From Cellulomonas sp. PhB150 (GTDB lineage Bacteria > Actinomycetota > Actinomycetes > Actinomycetales > Cellulomonadaceae), in assembly GCF_003755175.1 (NCBI RefSeq), contig NZ_RKHX01000001.1:1178001-1242000 (forward strand): a stretch of 64,000 bases of DNA. Reading direction: 5' to 3'. Position numbers and translations under genes: made by a program. Below are positions 52,796 through 62,713 of the stretch, piece by piece (position 1 is the first letter of the stretch; each line of letters starts with the position of its first letter). A model generated the notes under the pieces. The model made no database searches. It saw only the letters and a program-made list of their open reading frames with translations, and was not told the origin of the DNA.

Positions 52796-53806
52796 TCAGT
52801 ACTGCTCGTCCTCGACGAAGTCACCCTCGTCGTCGCCGTAGGCGTAGGCCGTGCTCGGGTCGAAGTCGAGCGGGCTGTCCTTGAGGCTCAGGCCCAGCTC
52901 GGCGAGCTTCTCCTTGACCTCGGTGATCGACTTCGCACCGAAGTTGCGGATGTCGAGCAGGTCGGCCTCGGAGCGCGCCACGAGCTCACCCACGGAGTGG
53001 ATGCCCTCACGCTTGAGGCAGTTGTACGACCGGATCGTCAGCTGCAGGTCCTCGATCGGGAGTGCCAGGTCGGCGGCGAGCGCGGCGTCCGTCGGCGACG
53101 GGCCGATCTCGATGCCCTCGGCCTCGACGTTCAGCTCGCGCGCCAGGCCGAAGAGCTCGACCAGCGTCTTGCCGGCGGACGCGAGAGCGTCGCGCGGGCT
53201 GATCGCGGCCTTGGTCTCGACGTCGACGATGAGCTTGTCGAAGTCCGTGCGCTGCTCGACACGCGTCGCCTCGACCTTGTAGGTCACCTTGAGGACGGGC
53301 GAGTAGATCGAGTCGACCGGGATGCGGCCGATCTCGGCGTCGAACGACTTGTTCTGGTTCGCCGACACGTACCCACGGCCACGCTCGACCGTGAGCTCGA
53401 TCTCGAGCTTGCCCTTGTCGTTCAGCGTCGCCAGGTGCAGACCCGGGTTGTGCACCTCGACACCGGCCGGCGGCACGATGTCAGCGGCGGAGACCTCGCC
53501 GGCGCCCTGCTTGCGCAGGTACATCACGACGGGCTCGTCGTTCTCCGAGGAGACGACCAGCTGCTTGATGTTGAGGATGATCTCGGTGACATCCTCCTTG
53601 ACCCCGGGCACGGTCGAGAACTCGTGCAGCACGCCGTCGATCCGGATGGACGTGACGGCGGCACCGGGGATGGAGGACAGCAGCGTCCGGCGCAGCGAGT
53701 TGCCGAGCGTGTAGCCGAAGCCGGGCTCGAGCGGCTCGATGGAGAACCGTGAGCGGTTCTCCGAGATGACCTCTTCGGTCAGGGTGGGGCGCTGTGCGAT
53801 CAGCAC
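52796..53806 (-). CDS. rpoA: RNA polymerase alpha subunit
   Basis: 336 residues. N-terminal dimer domain ([15 protein letters not shown]), flexible linker, and C-terminal DNA-binding domain with [20 protein letters not shown]; the tail is acidic. GTG 53806 follows AGAGGA. No rpsD lies between rpsK and rpoA, unlike in Streptomyces and many other bacteria. Confidence 0.97.
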   Translation of the reverse strand: MLIAQRPTLTEEVISENRSRFSIEPLEPGFGYTLGNSLRRTLLSSIPGAAVTSIRIDGVLHEFSTVPGVKEDVTEIILNIKQLVVSSENDEPVVMYLRKQGAGEVSAADIVPPAGVEVHNPGLHLATLNDKGKLEIELTVERGRGYVSANQNKSFDAEIGRIPVDSIYSPVLKVTYKVEATRVEQRTDFDKLIVDVETKAAISPRDALASAGKTLVELFGLARELNVEAEGIEIGPSPTDAALAADLALPIEDLQLTIRSYNCLKREGIHSVGELVARSEADLLDIRNFGAKSITEVKEKLAELGLSLKDSPLDFDPSTAYAYGDDEGDFVEDEQY

Positions 53807-53901
53807 GGTGTGATTCCTCTCAGCGAGCGTCCGCCATATGACGCACCGCAGGTACTTCAGACCGCCGCGGTCTCGGTCCACCGGGGCGGGACAGGCGAAA
53901 C

Positions 53902-53930
53902 CCCCGGGAGCGAGCGAGTCGCTCCCGGGG
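53902..53930. terminator. Hairpin between rpsK and rpoA
   Basis: A 12-base GC stem (53902-53913 with 53919-53930) with a 5-base loop just after rpsK on the minus strand. It could be a partial terminator or RNA-processing site inside the operon. Confidence 0.6.
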
Positions 53931-53939
53931 TACGGATGG

Positions 53940-54341
53940 TCAGACGCGGCGACGCTTCGGCGGGCGGCAGCCGTTGTGCGCCTGGGGCGTCACGTCCTGG
54001 ATCGAACCGACCTCGAGGCCCGTCGCCTGGAGCGAACGGATCGCGGTCTCGCGGCCCGAGCCGGGGCCCTTCACGAAGACGTCGACCTTGCGCATGCCGT
54101 GCTCCTGCGCACGACGAGCGGCGGCCTCGGCGGCGAGCTGGGCGGCGAAGGGCGTCGACTTGCGCGAGCCCTTGAAGCCGACCTGGCCCGACGACGCGGA
54201 CGCGATGACGGCGCCCGACGGGTCGGTGATCGAGATGATCGTGTTGTTGAACGTGCTCTTGATGTGCGCCTGGCCGTGGGAGACGTTCTTCTTCTCCTTG
54301 CGGCGCGGCTTGCGCACTGCGGAACGGGTCTTGGGAGGCAT
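53940..54341 (-). CDS. rpsK: 30S ribosomal protein uS11
   Basis: 133 residues. Basic start [20 protein letters not shown], then the conserved [15 protein letters not shown] and the C-terminal [19 protein letters not shown]. Normal length. Follows rpsM by 64 bases. Confidence 0.97.
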   Translation of the reverse strand: MPPKTRSAVRKPRRKEKKNVSHGQAHIKSTFNNTIISITDPSGAVIASASSGQVGFKGSRKSTPFAAQLAAEAAARRAQEHGMRKVDVFVKGPGSGRETAIRSLQATGLEVGSIQDVTPQAHNGCRPPKRRRV

Positions 54342-54405
54342 GTCTTCTTCTCTCTACAGGTACGAGGGTCCGGCTGCGCGTGTGTTCGCGCGGCGGCGGA
54401 CAGGG

Positions 54406-54783
54406 CTACTTGCGCGCCTTCTTCTTGCCGGCGACGGTGCGCTTGGGGCCCTTGCGGGTACGCGCGTTGGTCTTCGTGCGCTGACCGCGCACCGGGAGGC
54501 CGCGGCGGTGACGCAGGCCCTCGTAGCAACCGATCTCGACCTTGCGGCGGATGTCGGCGGCGACCTCACGGCGGAGGTCACCCTCGAGCTTGAAGCTGCC
54601 CTCGAGGTAGTCGCGCAGGGCGACGAGCTCGGTGTCGCCCATGTCCTTCACGCGAAGGTCACCGGAGATGCCGGTGGCGGCGAGGGTCTGCTTGGCGCGC
54701 GTGCGGCCGACCCCGTAGATGTAGGTGAGCGCGATCTCCAGCCGCTTCTCGCGGGGGAGGTCGACTCCGATAAGACGTGCCAT
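54406..54783 (-). CDS. rpsM: 30S ribosomal protein uS13
   Basis: 125 residues. [24 protein letters not shown], and the RNA-binding [22 protein letters not shown] tail. It is separated from rpmJ by 201 bases that contain a 10-base hairpin at 54917-54940 and no gene. Confidence 0.97.
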   Translation of the reverse strand: MARLIGVDLPREKRLEIALTYIYGVGRTRAKQTLAATGISGDLRVKDMGDTELVALRDYLEGSFKLEGDLRREVAADIRRKVEIGCYEGLRHRRGLPVRGQRTKTNARTRKGPKRTVAGKKKARK

Positions 54784-54916
54784 GTGCCTGGTGGCTCCTG
54801 AACTGCGTCGGAGGTCTTCCGCGCCACCCTCCCGCGTGCTGCGGGCCCCGGCCTCCGACCGAGGGTTCGCCGGTCCCGGCCGCGAGGCCGAGCACCGGAG
54901 TGGTGGTGCGCTGTGT

Positions 54917-54940
54917 CGGCACCCGATCTCTCGGGTGCCG
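54917..54940. terminator. Hairpin between rpmJ and rpsM
   Basis: CGGCACCCGA-TCTC-TCGGGTGCCG, a perfect 10-base stem. On the minus strand it lies downstream of rpmJ, so it could end or slow the infA-rpmJ transcript before rpsM. Confidence 0.55.
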
Positions 54941-54984
54941 TCTCTCCTTCATGGGTACTGCGAGACGCCGACGGCGTCAGGGCA

Positions 54985-55098
54985 TCAGCCCTGGCGCTGC
55001 TTGTGGCGCAGGTTCTCGCAGATCACCTGGACGCGACCGTGCCGGCGGATCACCTTGCACTTGTCGCAGATCTTCTTGACGCTGGGCTTGACCTTCAT
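54985..55098 (-). CDS. rpmJ: 50S ribosomal protein bL36 (zinc form)
   Basis: 37 residues. [16 protein letters not shown] with Cys 11 and 14, then Cys 27 and His 32 complete the zinc site; the rest is basic. It is the zinc-binding form of this protein. GGAGGAA precedes ATG 55098. It sits in its usual place between infA and rpsM. Confidence 0.95.
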   Translation of the reverse strand: MKVKPSVKKICDKCKVIRRHGRVQVICENLRHKQRQG

Positions 55099-55175
55099 CG
55101 CGTGTTCCTCCGCCGCCGTTCGGTTCCCGGTCTACGTGGAGTCTCCGGGGACATGACGGCGTGTTGATGTGGTGA

Positions 55176-55397
55176 TTACTTGTAGCGGTAGACGATGCGA
55201 CCGCGGGACAGGTCGTACGGGCTCAGCTCCACCACCACGCGGTCCTCGGGGAGGATCCGGATGTAGTGCTGGCGCATCTTGCCCGAGATGTGCGCGAGAA
55301 CCTTGTGGCCGTTGGTGAGCTCCACGCGGAACATCGCGTTCGGGAGCGCCTCGACGACACTGCCCTCGATCTCGATGACGCCGTCCTTCTTCGCCAT
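55176..55397 (-). CDS. infA: Translation initiation factor IF-1
   Basis: 73 residues, one S1/OB fold: [23 protein letters not shown] to [15 protein letters not shown], full length. CGGAGGAC precedes ATG 55397. The 262 bases upstream to map hold no gene and probably carry the operon promoter. Confidence 0.97.
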   Translation of the reverse strand: MAKKDGVIEIEGSVVEALPNAMFRVELTNGHKVLAHISGKMRQHYIRILPEDRVVVELSPYDLSRGRIVYRYK

Positions 55398-55659
55398 GTC
55401 CTCCGCTAACTGTCGGTCTGCTGGAACAACCCACGATGACCCGCGACCGCGCGGCAGGCATGCCGTACGTCCGCGACCCTCGTGGAGAGCGAGTGCGGCT
55501 TGACGCCGTACCCCGCCGCCATCGGAGCCCAGAAGGACACGGGATGACTGACAGGGCGCACACACCCAACGGACAACTCTACGCCATGACGTCCAGCGGA
55601 CGAAACCACCGCCGACGTGACGTGCAGGACAGTTCGTCCTCAGGCGTCCTCAGGCGAGC

Positions 55660-56502
55660 TCAGGCGAGCGGCGCGACCGTCACGCCGAGCTCGGCGAGGC
55701 GCGCGGCTCCGCCGTCTCGGGCTGTCAGCACCCAGATGCCGTCGTCGTGCACCGCGACCGAGTGCTCCCAGTGCGCCGCGCGCGAGCCGTCCGTCGTGAC
55801 GACCGTCCAGTCGTCCTCGAGGACGACCGTCTCGCGCGAGCCGCGCACGATCATGGGCTCGACCGCCAGGCACATGCCCGGGCGCAGCCGGGGACCGCGG
55901 TCGCGGGCGCGGTAGTTCAGGACGTCGGGCGGCTGGTGCATCGCGGTACCGATGCCGTGCCCGACGTACTCCTGCACGATCCCGTAGTGCGCTCCCCCGT
56001 TGAGGCCCGCGGCCTGCGCGCCGTCGACGACGTCCTCGACCGCCTCTCCCACCGCGCCGAGCCGCTCGCCGCCCGCGAGGGCCGCGATGCCGGCCCACAT
56101 CGCGGCCTCGGTGGTCGCGACCAGGTCGGCGTCGGGCTGCGTGCCACCGTCGACCACGACCGAGATCGCGGAGTCGCCGTGCCAGCCCTCGACCACCGCG
56201 CCGCAGTCGACCGAGACGACGTCGCCCGGCTCGAGCACGCGGTCGCCCGGGATGCCGTGCACGACCTCGTCGTTGACCGACACGCACAGCACGGCGGGGT
56301 ACCCGTGGTACCCCAGGAACGACGGCGTCGCGCCCGCTGCGGCGATGACGTCGGCCGCGACCGAGTCGAGGTCGGCCGTCGTCGCGCCGGGCGCCACGTG
56401 GGCGCGCACGGCGTCGAGGGCGTCCGCGACGACGAGGCCGGCACGCCGCATGAGCAGCATCTGCTCGGGCGTCTTGTACTCGATCTTCTCGCGGCCGAAC
56501 AT
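55660..56502 (-). CDS. map: Methionine aminopeptidase, type I
   Basis: 280 residues. Di-metal ligands in DCGAVVEGWHGDSA (two Asp), VGHGIGTAMH (His), AVEPMI (Glu) and WEHSVAV (Glu). It removes the initiator methionine after deformylation. It follows adk by 4 bases on the minus strand. The C-terminus is about 20 residues longer than the E. coli enzyme. Confidence 0.96.
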   Translation of the reverse strand: MFGREKIEYKTPEQMLLMRRAGLVVADALDAVRAHVAPGATTADLDSVAADVIAAAGATPSFLGYHGYPAVLCVSVNDEVVHGIPGDRVLEPGDVVSVDCGAVVEGWHGDSAISVVVDGGTQPDADLVATTEAAMWAGIAALAGGERLGAVGEAVEDVVDGAQAAGLNGGAHYGIVQEYVGHGIGTAMHQPPDVLNYRARDRGPRLRPGMCLAVEPMIVRGSRETVVLEDDWTVVTTDGSRAAHWEHSVAVHDDGIWVLTARDGGAARLAELGVTVAPLA

Positions 56503-56506
56503 CGCG

Positions 56507-57085
56507 TCAGCTCGCCGCGGTGCCGATCACGGCGAGCAGTCGCTCGGTGACCTCGTCGACCTCGCCGATGCCGTCGACCTTCGCCAGCAGCGACCGCTCG
56601 GCGTAGACCGCCGAGATGGGCGCGGTCTGCTCGGCGTAGACGTCGAGCCGGTGACGGATCACGTCGGCCGTGTCGTCCTCGCGGCCCTCGATCTCGGCAC
56701 GCTTGAGGAGCCGCTCGGTGACGACGTCGGGGTCGGCCGTGATCTCCAGCGCGAGGTCGAGCTGGAGACCGGCGTCCGCGAGGATCGCCTCCAGCTCGGC
56801 CACCTGGGCCACGTTGCGGGGGTACCCGTCGAGCAGGAAGCCCTCGGCCGCGTCCGGCTCGGCCAGCCGGTCGCGGACCATCGCGTTGGTGACCTCGTCG
56901 GGCACCAGAGCGCCGCGCGAGGAGTACGACTGCGCGAGGACACCGAGCTCCGTGCCGCCCTTGATGTTGGCGCGGAAGATGTCACCGGTCGAGATCGCCG
57001 GGACCCCGAGCCGCTCGGCGAGCCGAGCGGCCTGGGTGCCCTTGCCGGCACCCGGAGGACCGAGCAGGACGAGCCTCGCGCTCAT
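56507..57085 (-). CDS. adk: Adenylate kinase
   Basis: 192 residues, short-lid type without the zinc cysteines. P-loop GPPGAGKGTQ (about 9-18), STGDIFRANI, GFLLDGYPRNVAQ and the lid region RAEIEGREDDTADVIRHR. ATG 57085 overlaps the secY stop by four bases. Confidence 0.97.
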   Translation of the reverse strand: MSARLVLLGPPGAGKGTQAARLAERLGVPAISTGDIFRANIKGGTELGVLAQSYSSRGALVPDEVTNAMVRDRLAEPDAAEGFLLDGYPRNVAQVAELEAILADAGLQLDLALEITADPDVVTERLLKRAEIEGREDDTADVIRHRLDVYAEQTAPISAVYAERSLLAKVDGIGEVDEVTERLLAVIGTAAS

Positions 57086-58377
57086 CGCAGGAAGCCCTCG
57101 TAGTGGCGCTGCTCCAGCTGGCTCTGGATCTGCTTGACCGTCTCCAGGCCGACGCCGACGACGATGAGGATCGACGAGCCGCCGAACGGGATGTTGTTGT
57201 CGACGTTGAGCACGATGAACGTGATCGTCGGGATGAGCGCGACCAGGGCGAGGTAGATCGCACCGGGCGCGGTGATCCGGGAGATCACGTAGCTCAGGTA
57301 GTCGGCCGTCGGGCGACCGGCACGGATGCCGGGGATGAAGCCGCCGTACTTCTTCATGTTGTCGGCGACCTCGTCCGGGTTGAACGTGATGGCCGTGTAG
57401 AAGTAGCAGAAGAAGATGATCAGGACCACGTACAGGAGCAGGTGCAGCGGCGCGCTCTGCTGCGCGACGTTCCGCGAGACCCACTGCACCCAGTCGGCGC
57501 TCTGGTCGCCGAACTGCGCGATGAGGCCGGGGATGGCGAGCAGCGACGACGCGAAGATCACCGGGATGACACCGGCCATGTTGATCTTGATCGGGATGTA
57601 GGTGCTCGAGCCGCCGTACATGCGACGACCGACCATGCGCTTGGCGTACTGCACCGGGATACGGCGCTGGCTCTGCTCGACGAACACGACGAGCCCGATG
57701 ACCAGGACGATGATCGCCAGGACCACGATGAACTTCGAGGCGCCGTTCGCGCCACCGGCGATCGACCACATGGCGCCCGGGAAGGACGCCGCGATCGACG
57801 TGAAGATGAGCAGCGACATGCCGTTGCCGACGCCGCGCTCCGTGATGAGCTCGCCGAGCCACATGATCAGGCCCGTGCCCGCGGTCATCGTGATGACCAT
57901 GATCAGCAGCGTGACCCACGAGTCGTCGGGGATCACGTCGAACTCGCAGCCGCTGAAGAGCTGGCCGGAGCGCGCGATCGTGATGATCGTCGTCGACTGC
58001 AGGATCGCGAGCCCGATGGTCAGGTACCGCGTGTACTGCGTGAGCTTCGCGGTGCCGGCCTGACCCTCCTTGTGGAGCTCCTCGAACTTGGGGATGACCA
58101 CCCGGAGCAGCTGCACGATGATGCTCGCCGTGATGTACGGCATGATCCCGAGCGCGAACACCGACAGGTGCACGAGGGCACCGCCGCTGAACAGGTTCAC
58201 GAGCCCCAGCAGGTTGTTGTCCGCTGTCGCATCGATGCACTTCTGGACGTTGGGGTATGACACCCCGGGCGTCGGCAGGAAGGAGCCGATGCGGAACACG
58301 ACCATGATGCTGATCGTGAAGAGCAGCTTCCGCCGCAGGTCGGGCGTCCTGAACGCCCGCACGAATGCGCCTAGCAC
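57082..58377 (-). CDS. secY: Protein translocase subunit SecY
   Basis: 431 residues, ten predicted membrane segments. The N-terminal amphipathic segment (AFRTPDLRRKLLFTI), plug region, ITERGVGNGMSLLIF and YAKRMVGRRMYGGSSTYIPIKIN (ribosome-binding loop) are clear. It forms the SecYEG channel. GTG 58377 follows AGGAGG. Confidence 0.97.
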   Translation of the reverse strand: MLGAFVRAFRTPDLRRKLLFTISIMVVFRIGSFLPTPGVSYPNVQKCIDATADNNLLGLVNLFSGGALVHLSVFALGIMPYITASIIVQLLRVVIPKFEELHKEGQAGTAKLTQYTRYLTIGLAILQSTTIITIARSGQLFSGCEFDVIPDDSWVTLLIMVITMTAGTGLIMWLGELITERGVGNGMSLLIFTSIAASFPGAMWSIAGGANGASKFIVVLAIIVLVIGLVVFVEQSQRRIPVQYAKRMVGRRMYGGSSTYIPIKINMAGVIPVIFASSLLAIPGLIAQFGDQSADWVQWVSRNVAQQSAPLHLLLYVVLIIFFCYFYTAITFNPDEVADNMKKYGGFIPGIRAGRPTADYLSYVISRITAPGAIYLALVALIPTITFIVLNVDNNIPFGGSSILIVVGVGLETVKQIQSQLEQRHYEGFLR

Positions 58378-58494
58378 CTGTTCCTCCTGTACCGCTGGAG
58401 CGGCATGTCGTGCGACCGGGTCGTTCCGGCCGCGTCGCCCGGCTCAGAGCACGGGCACCCGGGGCACCCTAACCGATGCCCGTCCACATATGGA

Positions 58495-58533
58495 AAGAGG
58501 CCGGTGGGCGTGAGAACGCACCACCGGCCTCTT
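58495..58533 (-). terminator. Hairpin after rplO
   Basis: A 13-base stem (58495-58507 with 58521-58533) with a structured loop, directly after the rplO stop on the minus strand and about 120 bases before secY. It may separate the ribosomal genes from secY-adk-map. Confidence 0.75.
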
Positions 58534-58541
58534 CCGGCAAA

Positions 58542-59303
58542 TCAGTCCTGCGAGACGCTACCGCCGGCAGCGACGATCGCGTCCTTCGCCGACGCCGAGA
58601 AGGCGTCCACGGCGACGGAGACCTTGACCGTCAGCTCGCCGGTGCCGAGCACCTTGACGGGCTGGCCCTTGCGGACCGCGCCCTTCGCGACCAGGTCGGC
58701 GACCGTCACGTCGCCACCGTCCGGGTACAGCGCGGAGAGCTTGTCCAGGTTGACGACCTGGTACTCCACGCGGAACGGGTTCTTGAAGCCACGAAGCTTG
58801 GGCAGACGCATGTGCAGCGGCATCTGACCACCCTCGAAGCGGTCGGGGATCTGGTAGCGGGCCTTCTGGCCCTTGGTGCCACGACCGGCCGTCTTGCCCT
58901 TCGACGCCTCACCACGACCCACGCGGGTCTTGGCGGTCTTGGCGCCGGGAGCCGGACGCAGGTGGTGCACCTTGAGGGTGCCACCGTTGCCGGGCTGCGC
59001 AGCGGCCTCGGCCGCGGCGAGCGCTGCAGCCGACTTCTCCGCCTTGGGCGCGGCCTTGGCGGCAGCACTCTTGGCAGGAGCCTTCTTCGCAGCAGGCTTC
59101 TTCTCGGCCGGTGCGTCGGCAGCAGCCTCGGCCTTGGCCGTGGTCGCCTTCTTCGCAGCAGGCTTCTTGGCCGCCGCCGTCTTCGGAGCGGACTCCGAAG
59201 CAGCAGCTGCCTTCTTCGCAGGAGCCTTCTTCGCGGCGGCCTTGGGGGCTGCTGCCTCCGAGGACTCCACGGACTCCTTGCTGGCGTTCTTCTCGTCAGC
59301 CAT
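58542..59303 (-). CDS. rplO: 50S ribosomal protein uL15 with histone-H1-like N-terminal extension
   Basis: 253 residues. The conserved core (about 109-253, 145 residues) starts [21 protein letters not shown] and has the normal uL15 length. It is preceded by a roughly 108-residue extension made of Lys/Ala/Pro blocks ([33 protein letters not shown]), low in other residues. The extension is in frame and in the same gene, following GGTGGAG before ATG 59303. The stop of rpmD overlaps the region just upstream. Confidence 0.95.
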   Translation of the reverse strand: MADEKNASKESVESSEAAAPKAAAKKAPAKKAAAASESAPKTAAAKKPAAKKATTAKAEAAADAPAEKKPAAKKAPAKSAAAKAAPKAEKSAAALAAAEAAAQPGNGGTLKVHHLRPAPGAKTAKTRVGRGEASKGKTAGRGTKGQKARYQIPDRFEGGQMPLHMRLPKLRGFKNPFRVEYQVVNLDKLSALYPDGGDVTVADLVAKGAVRKGQPVKVLGTGELTVKVSVAVDAFSASAKDAIVAAGGSVSQD

Positions 59304-59305
59304 GG

Positions 59306-59488
59306 TCACTCCACCTCTTCGACCGCGACGAGGTGCTGCACGGTGCGGACCATGCCGCGGATCTCAGGGCGGTCCTCCTTGACGACGACGTCGCCGATCC
59401 GCTTCAGGCCCAGCGTGCGCAGCGTGTCGCGCTGGTTCTGCTTGCCACCGATGCCGGACTTCTTCTGCGTCACCTTGAGACGGGCCAT
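59306..59488 (-). CDS. rpmD: 50S ribosomal protein uL30
   Basis: 60 residues. [34 protein letters not shown] and [16 protein letters not shown]. Normal length. Its ATG shares a base with the rpsE stop (TGATG). Confidence 0.96.
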   Translation of the reverse strand: MARLKVTQKKSGIGGKQNQRDTLRTLGLKRIGDVVVKEDRPEIRGMVRTVQHLVAVEEVE

Positions 59489-60153
59489 CACGCACCCACC
59501 TTCTCGGCAGCCTTCGCCCGACCCTCGGCCTGGGCGCGCAGCAGCGCGGCCGGGACGACGTGCTCGACGGGAAGTCCACGGCGAGCCGCCACGGCCTCCG
59601 GCTGCTCGAGACCCTTGAGGGCCGCGACAGTCGCGTGCACGATGTTGATCGCGTTCGACGACCCGAGCGACTTGCTCAGGATGTCGTGGACGCCGGCGCA
59701 CTCCAGGACGGCGCGCACCGGGCCACCGGCGATCACACCGGTACCCGGCGAGGCCGGACGCAGGAAGACGACACCGGCAGCGGCCTCACCCTGGATGGGG
59801 TGCGGGATGGTGCCCTGGATGCGGGGGACGCGGAAGAAGTTCTTCTTCGCCTCCTCGACACCCTTGGCGATCGCCGCGGGCACCTCCTTGGCCTTGCCGT
59901 AGCCGACGCCGACCGTGCCGTCGCCGTCTCCGACCACGACGAGCGCGGTGAAGCTGAAGCGACGGCCGCCCTTGACGACCTTCGAGACGCGGTTGATCGT
60001 CACGACGCGCTCGAGGAACGCGCTCTTCTCTGCGGTGTCGCGGCCACCACGGCCGCCACCGTCACGGCCGCGGCCGCCGTCGCGGCGGTCACCGCCGCCG
60101 GTCCCGGTGCCGCCCGCAGGCGCCCCGGTGTTGCTGCGCTGAGGAGCAGCCAT
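59488..60153 (-). CDS. rpsE: 30S ribosomal protein uS5 with Arg/Gly-rich N-terminal extension
   Basis: 221 residues. Double-stranded RNA-binding fold from [26 protein letters not shown], with [16 protein letters not shown] and the C-terminal GLPVEHVVP. The first 40 residues are Gly/Arg-rich with [17 protein letters not shown], resembling RGG RNA-binding boxes. ATG 60153 is preceded by a weak ribosome site (GAGGACTCACTG). Confidence 0.96.
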   Translation of the reverse strand: MAAPQRSNTGAPAGGTGTGGGDRRDGGRGRDGGGRGGRDTAEKSAFLERVVTINRVSKVVKGGRRFSFTALVVVGDGDGTVGVGYGKAKEVPAAIAKGVEEAKKNFFRVPRIQGTIPHPIQGEAAAGVVFLRPASPGTGVIAGGPVRAVLECAGVHDILSKSLGSSNAINIVHATVAALKGLEQPEAVAARRGLPVEHVVPAALLRAQAEGRAKAAEKVGA

Positions 60154-60184
60154 CAGTGAGTCCTCTTCTTCCGGTTCGTCGTCG

Positions 60185-60556
60185 TCACAGCGCCAGACCA
60201 CCCTTGCGGGCACCGTCGGCCACCGCGGCCACACGGCCGTGGTACTTGTTGCCGCCGCGGTCGAACACGACCGCGTCGACGCCGGCTGCCTTCGCACGCT
60301 CGGCGATCAGCTCGCCGACCTTCGTGGCCTTGGCGGTCTTGTCGCCGTCCGCGGTCCGCAGGTCGGCCTCGAGGGTCGACGCGGAGACCAGGGTCTGCCC
60401 GATGCCGTCGTCGACGACCTGAGCGGTGATGTGGCGCGCGGAGCGCGTCACGACGAGACGGGGACGCTGCGCCGAACCCGAAACCTTCTTGCGAAGGCGC
60501 AGGTGACGACGCTGACGCGCCTTCCGCTTGCCCTTGCCGATGATCTTGATCGCCAT
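60185..60556 (-). CDS. rplR: 50S ribosomal protein uL18
   Basis: 123 residues. Basic N-terminus with [30 protein letters not shown], and the C-terminal [24 protein letters not shown]. Binds 5S rRNA. Two bases from rplF. Confidence 0.97.
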   Translation of the reverse strand: MAIKIIGKGKRKARQRRHLRLRKKVSGSAQRPRLVVTRSARHITAQVVDDGIGQTLVSASTLEADLRTADGDKTAKATKVGELIAERAKAAGVDAVVFDRGGNKYHGRVAAVADGARKGGLAL

Positions 60557-60558
60557 GG

Positions 60559-61098
60559 CTACTTACCGGCCTTTCCGACCTTGCGGCGCACGTTCTCGCC
60601 CGCGTACCGCACGCCCTTGCCCTTGTAGGGCTCCGGCTTGCGGATCTTGCGGATGTTCGCGGCGACCTCGCCGACCTGCTGCTTGTCGATGCCCTGCACC
60701 GAGAAGCGCGTCGGGGCCTCGACCACGAAGGTGATGCCCTCGGGCGGGGTGACCACGACGGGGTGGCTGAAGCCGAGCGCGAACTCGAGGTCCGTGCCCT
60801 TGGCGACGACGCGGTAACCCGTGCCGACGATCTCGAGCTTCTTGACGTACCCGTCCGTCACGCCGGTGACGAGGTTCGCCAGCAGCGTGCGGGTGAGGCC
60901 GTGCAGCGAGCGCGAGTTGCGCTCGTCGTTCGGGCGGGAGACGACGAGTGCGCCGTCCTCGTTCCGAGCGACCTCGATGGGGGAGGCGATCGTGTGCGCG
61001 AGGGTGCCCTTGGGGCCCTTCACCGTCACGACGGCACCGTTGATGTTGACGTCCACGCCGGCCGGAACCGGGACGGGGACTCTGCCGATACGAGACAT
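60559..61098 (-). CDS. rplF: 50S ribosomal protein uL6
   Basis: 179 residues, two repeated domains: [21 protein letters not shown] to about 80, then [23 protein letters not shown] and the conserved [15 protein letters not shown] near the end. Normal length. Confidence 0.97.
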   Translation of the reverse strand: MSRIGRVPVPVPAGVDVNINGAVVTVKGPKGTLAHTIASPIEVARNEDGALVVSRPNDERNSRSLHGLTRTLLANLVTGVTDGYVKKLEIVGTGYRVVAKGTDLEFALGFSHPVVVTPPEGITFVVEAPTRFSVQGIDKQQVGEVAANIRKIRKPEPYKGKGVRYAGENVRRKVGKAGK

Positions 61099-61123
61099 TG
61101 GCTAGCTCCTTTCCGTCTCGGAA

Positions 61124-61522
61124 TTACCAGACGTAGGCGAGGACTTCCCCACCCACGCCCTTCTTGGCGGCCTGCTTGTCGGTCAGGAGGCCGGAGGACG
61201 TGGACAGGATCGCCACGCCGAGGCCGCCGAGCACCTTGGGCAGGTTGGTCGACTTGGCGTACACGCGCAGGCCCGGCTTGGACACGCGCTTGACGCCGGC
61301 GAGCGCACGCTCGCGGTTGGGGCCGTACTTCAGCTCGACGATGAGGTTCTGGCCAACAGTGGCCGCCTCAACCTTCCAGCCGACGATGTAGCCCTCCGCC
61401 TGGAGGATCTCCGCGATGTGCGACTTGAGCTTCGAGAACGGGATCGACACCTCGTCGTGGTGTGCCGAGTTCGCGTTCCGCAGACGCGTCAGGAAGTCTG
61501 CGATCGGGTCGGTCATGGTCAT
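61124..61522 (-). CDS. rpsH: 30S ribosomal protein uS8
   Basis: 132 residues. [22 protein letters not shown] at the start, the central [12 protein letters not shown], and the C-terminal [33 protein letters not shown]. Normal length. Confidence 0.97.
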   Translation of the reverse strand: MTMTDPIADFLTRLRNANSAHHDEVSIPFSKLKSHIAEILQAEGYIVGWKVEAATVGQNLIVELKYGPNRERALAGVKRVSKPGLRVYAKSTNLPKVLGGLGVAILSTSSGLLTDKQAAKKGVGGEVLAYVW

Positions 61523-61551
61523 GGGGGCTTCCGCCCTTCCTCGCCGGGGTA

Positions 61552-61577
61552 TCCCGCCCTGCTCTCGCAGGGCGGGA
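61552..61577. terminator. Hairpin between rpsZ and rpsH
   Basis: TCCCGCCCTGC-TCTC-GCAGGGCGGGA, perfect 11-base stem in the 87-base gap, inside what should be a continuous spc operon. Confidence 0.6.
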
Positions 61578-61609
61578 CCTACCGACGCTTGTGTGTCAAA
61601 ACTGAGGTG

Positions 61610-61795
61610 TTACCAGCTGCTCTTGGTGACGCCGGGGAGCTCGCCGCGGTGGGCCATCTCCCGCACGCAGATCCGGCACAGGCCGAACTTGCGGTACACC
61701 GAGTGCGGACGGCCGCAGCGCTGGCAGCGCGTGTAGCCGCGAACCGCGAACTTCGGCTTCGCAGCCGCCTTGTTCTTCAGAGCGGTCTTCGCCAT
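61610..61795 (-). CDS. rpsZ: 30S ribosomal protein uS14, type Z (zinc form)
   Basis: 61 residues. Short zinc form with Cys 24, 27, 40 and 43 (CQRCGRPHS...GLCRIC). Distinct from the longer zinc-free uS14, which may be encoded elsewhere. Confidence 0.96.
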   Translation of the reverse strand: MAKTALKNKAAAKPKFAVRGYTRCQRCGRPHSVYRKFGLCRICVREMAHRGELPGVTKSSW

Positions 61796-61797
61796 GG

Positions 61798-62370
61798 TCA
61801 GTTCTCCTTGAACGGGAAGCCGAGGAGCTTGAGGAAAGCGCGACCCTCGTCGTCCGTGTCAGCGGTGGTGACGATCGTGATGTCCATGCCGCGGACACGG
61901 TCGATCTTGTCCTGGTCGATCTCGTGGAACATCGACTGCTCCGTGAGGCCGAACGTGTAGTTGCCGTGGCCGTCGAACTGCTTGGGCGACAGGCCGCGGA
62001 AGTCGCGGATGCGCGGCAGCGCGGTCGAGAGCAGGCGGTCCAGGAACTCCCAGGCACGGTCGCCGCGCAGCGTGACGTGCGCGCCGATCGGCATGCCCTC
62101 ACGCAGCTTGAACTGGGCGATCGACTTGCGGGCCTTGGTGACCTGCGGCTTCTGGCCCGTGATCTGCGTGAGGTCGCGGATGGCGCCCTCGATCAGCTTC
62201 GAGTCCTTGGCGGCGTCACCGACACCCATGTTCACGACAACCTTGACCAGGCGCGCGACCTGGTTGATGTTCTCGTGGGAGAAGTCCTTGAACAGCGTCG
62301 GCTTGATCTCGTCGGCGTACTTCGTCTTGAGGCGCGGAATCGCCGGAGCCTCGATGGTCGTCTCGGTCAT
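61798..62370 (-). CDS. rplE: 50S ribosomal protein uL5
   Basis: 190 residues. [46 protein letters not shown] and [23 protein letters not shown]. Binds 5S rRNA. Its ATG shares one base with the rplX stop. Confidence 0.97.
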   Translation of the reverse strand: MTETTIEAPAIPRLKTKYADEIKPTLFKDFSHENINQVARLVKVVVNMGVGDAAKDSKLIEGAIRDLTQITGQKPQVTKARKSIAQFKLREGMPIGAHVTLRGDRAWEFLDRLLSTALPRIRDFRGLSPKQFDGHGNYTFGLTEQSMFHEIDQDKIDRVRGMDITIVTTADTDDEGRAFLKLLGFPFKEN

Positions 62371-62711
62371 CAGACGTCCTTCCCGGAGCGCTTGGCGATG
62401 CGGACGCGAACGGTCCGGGTACGGCCATCACGCTCGACCTGCTCGGTGCGGTAGCCCACCCGGGTGCCCTTCTTGGTCTCCGGGTCGACGAGCATCACGT
62501 TGCTGATGTGGATGGGGGCCTCGACGGTCTCGATGCCACCGGTGCGCGTGCCGCGCTGCGTCTGGCCGGCCTTGACGTGCTTCTGCACGCGCTGGACGCC
62601 CTCGACGACGACGCGCTGCGTCTCGGTGAGAACCTCGAGGACACGGCCCTCGCGGCCCTTGTCACGGCCGGAGATGACGACCACGAGGTCGCCCTTCTTG
62701 ATCTTCGCCAT
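62370..62711 (-). CDS. rplX: 50S ribosomal protein uL24
   Basis: 113 residues. KOW motif [24 protein letters not shown] at the start, then the [14 protein letters not shown] and [20 protein letters not shown] stretches. Normal length. Confidence 0.97.
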   Translation of the reverse strand: MAKIKKGDLVVVISGRDKGREGRVLEVLTETQRVVVEGVQRVQKHVKAGQTQRGTRTGGIETVEAPIHISNVMLVDPETKKGTRVGYRTEQVERDGRTRTVRVRIAKRSGKDV

Positions 62712-62713
62712 GG

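Noticed and set aside
57103-58260. 385-codon plus-strand frame opposite secY
   Set aside because: Antisense of secY; highly charged composition, the mirror of membrane segments, with no motif.
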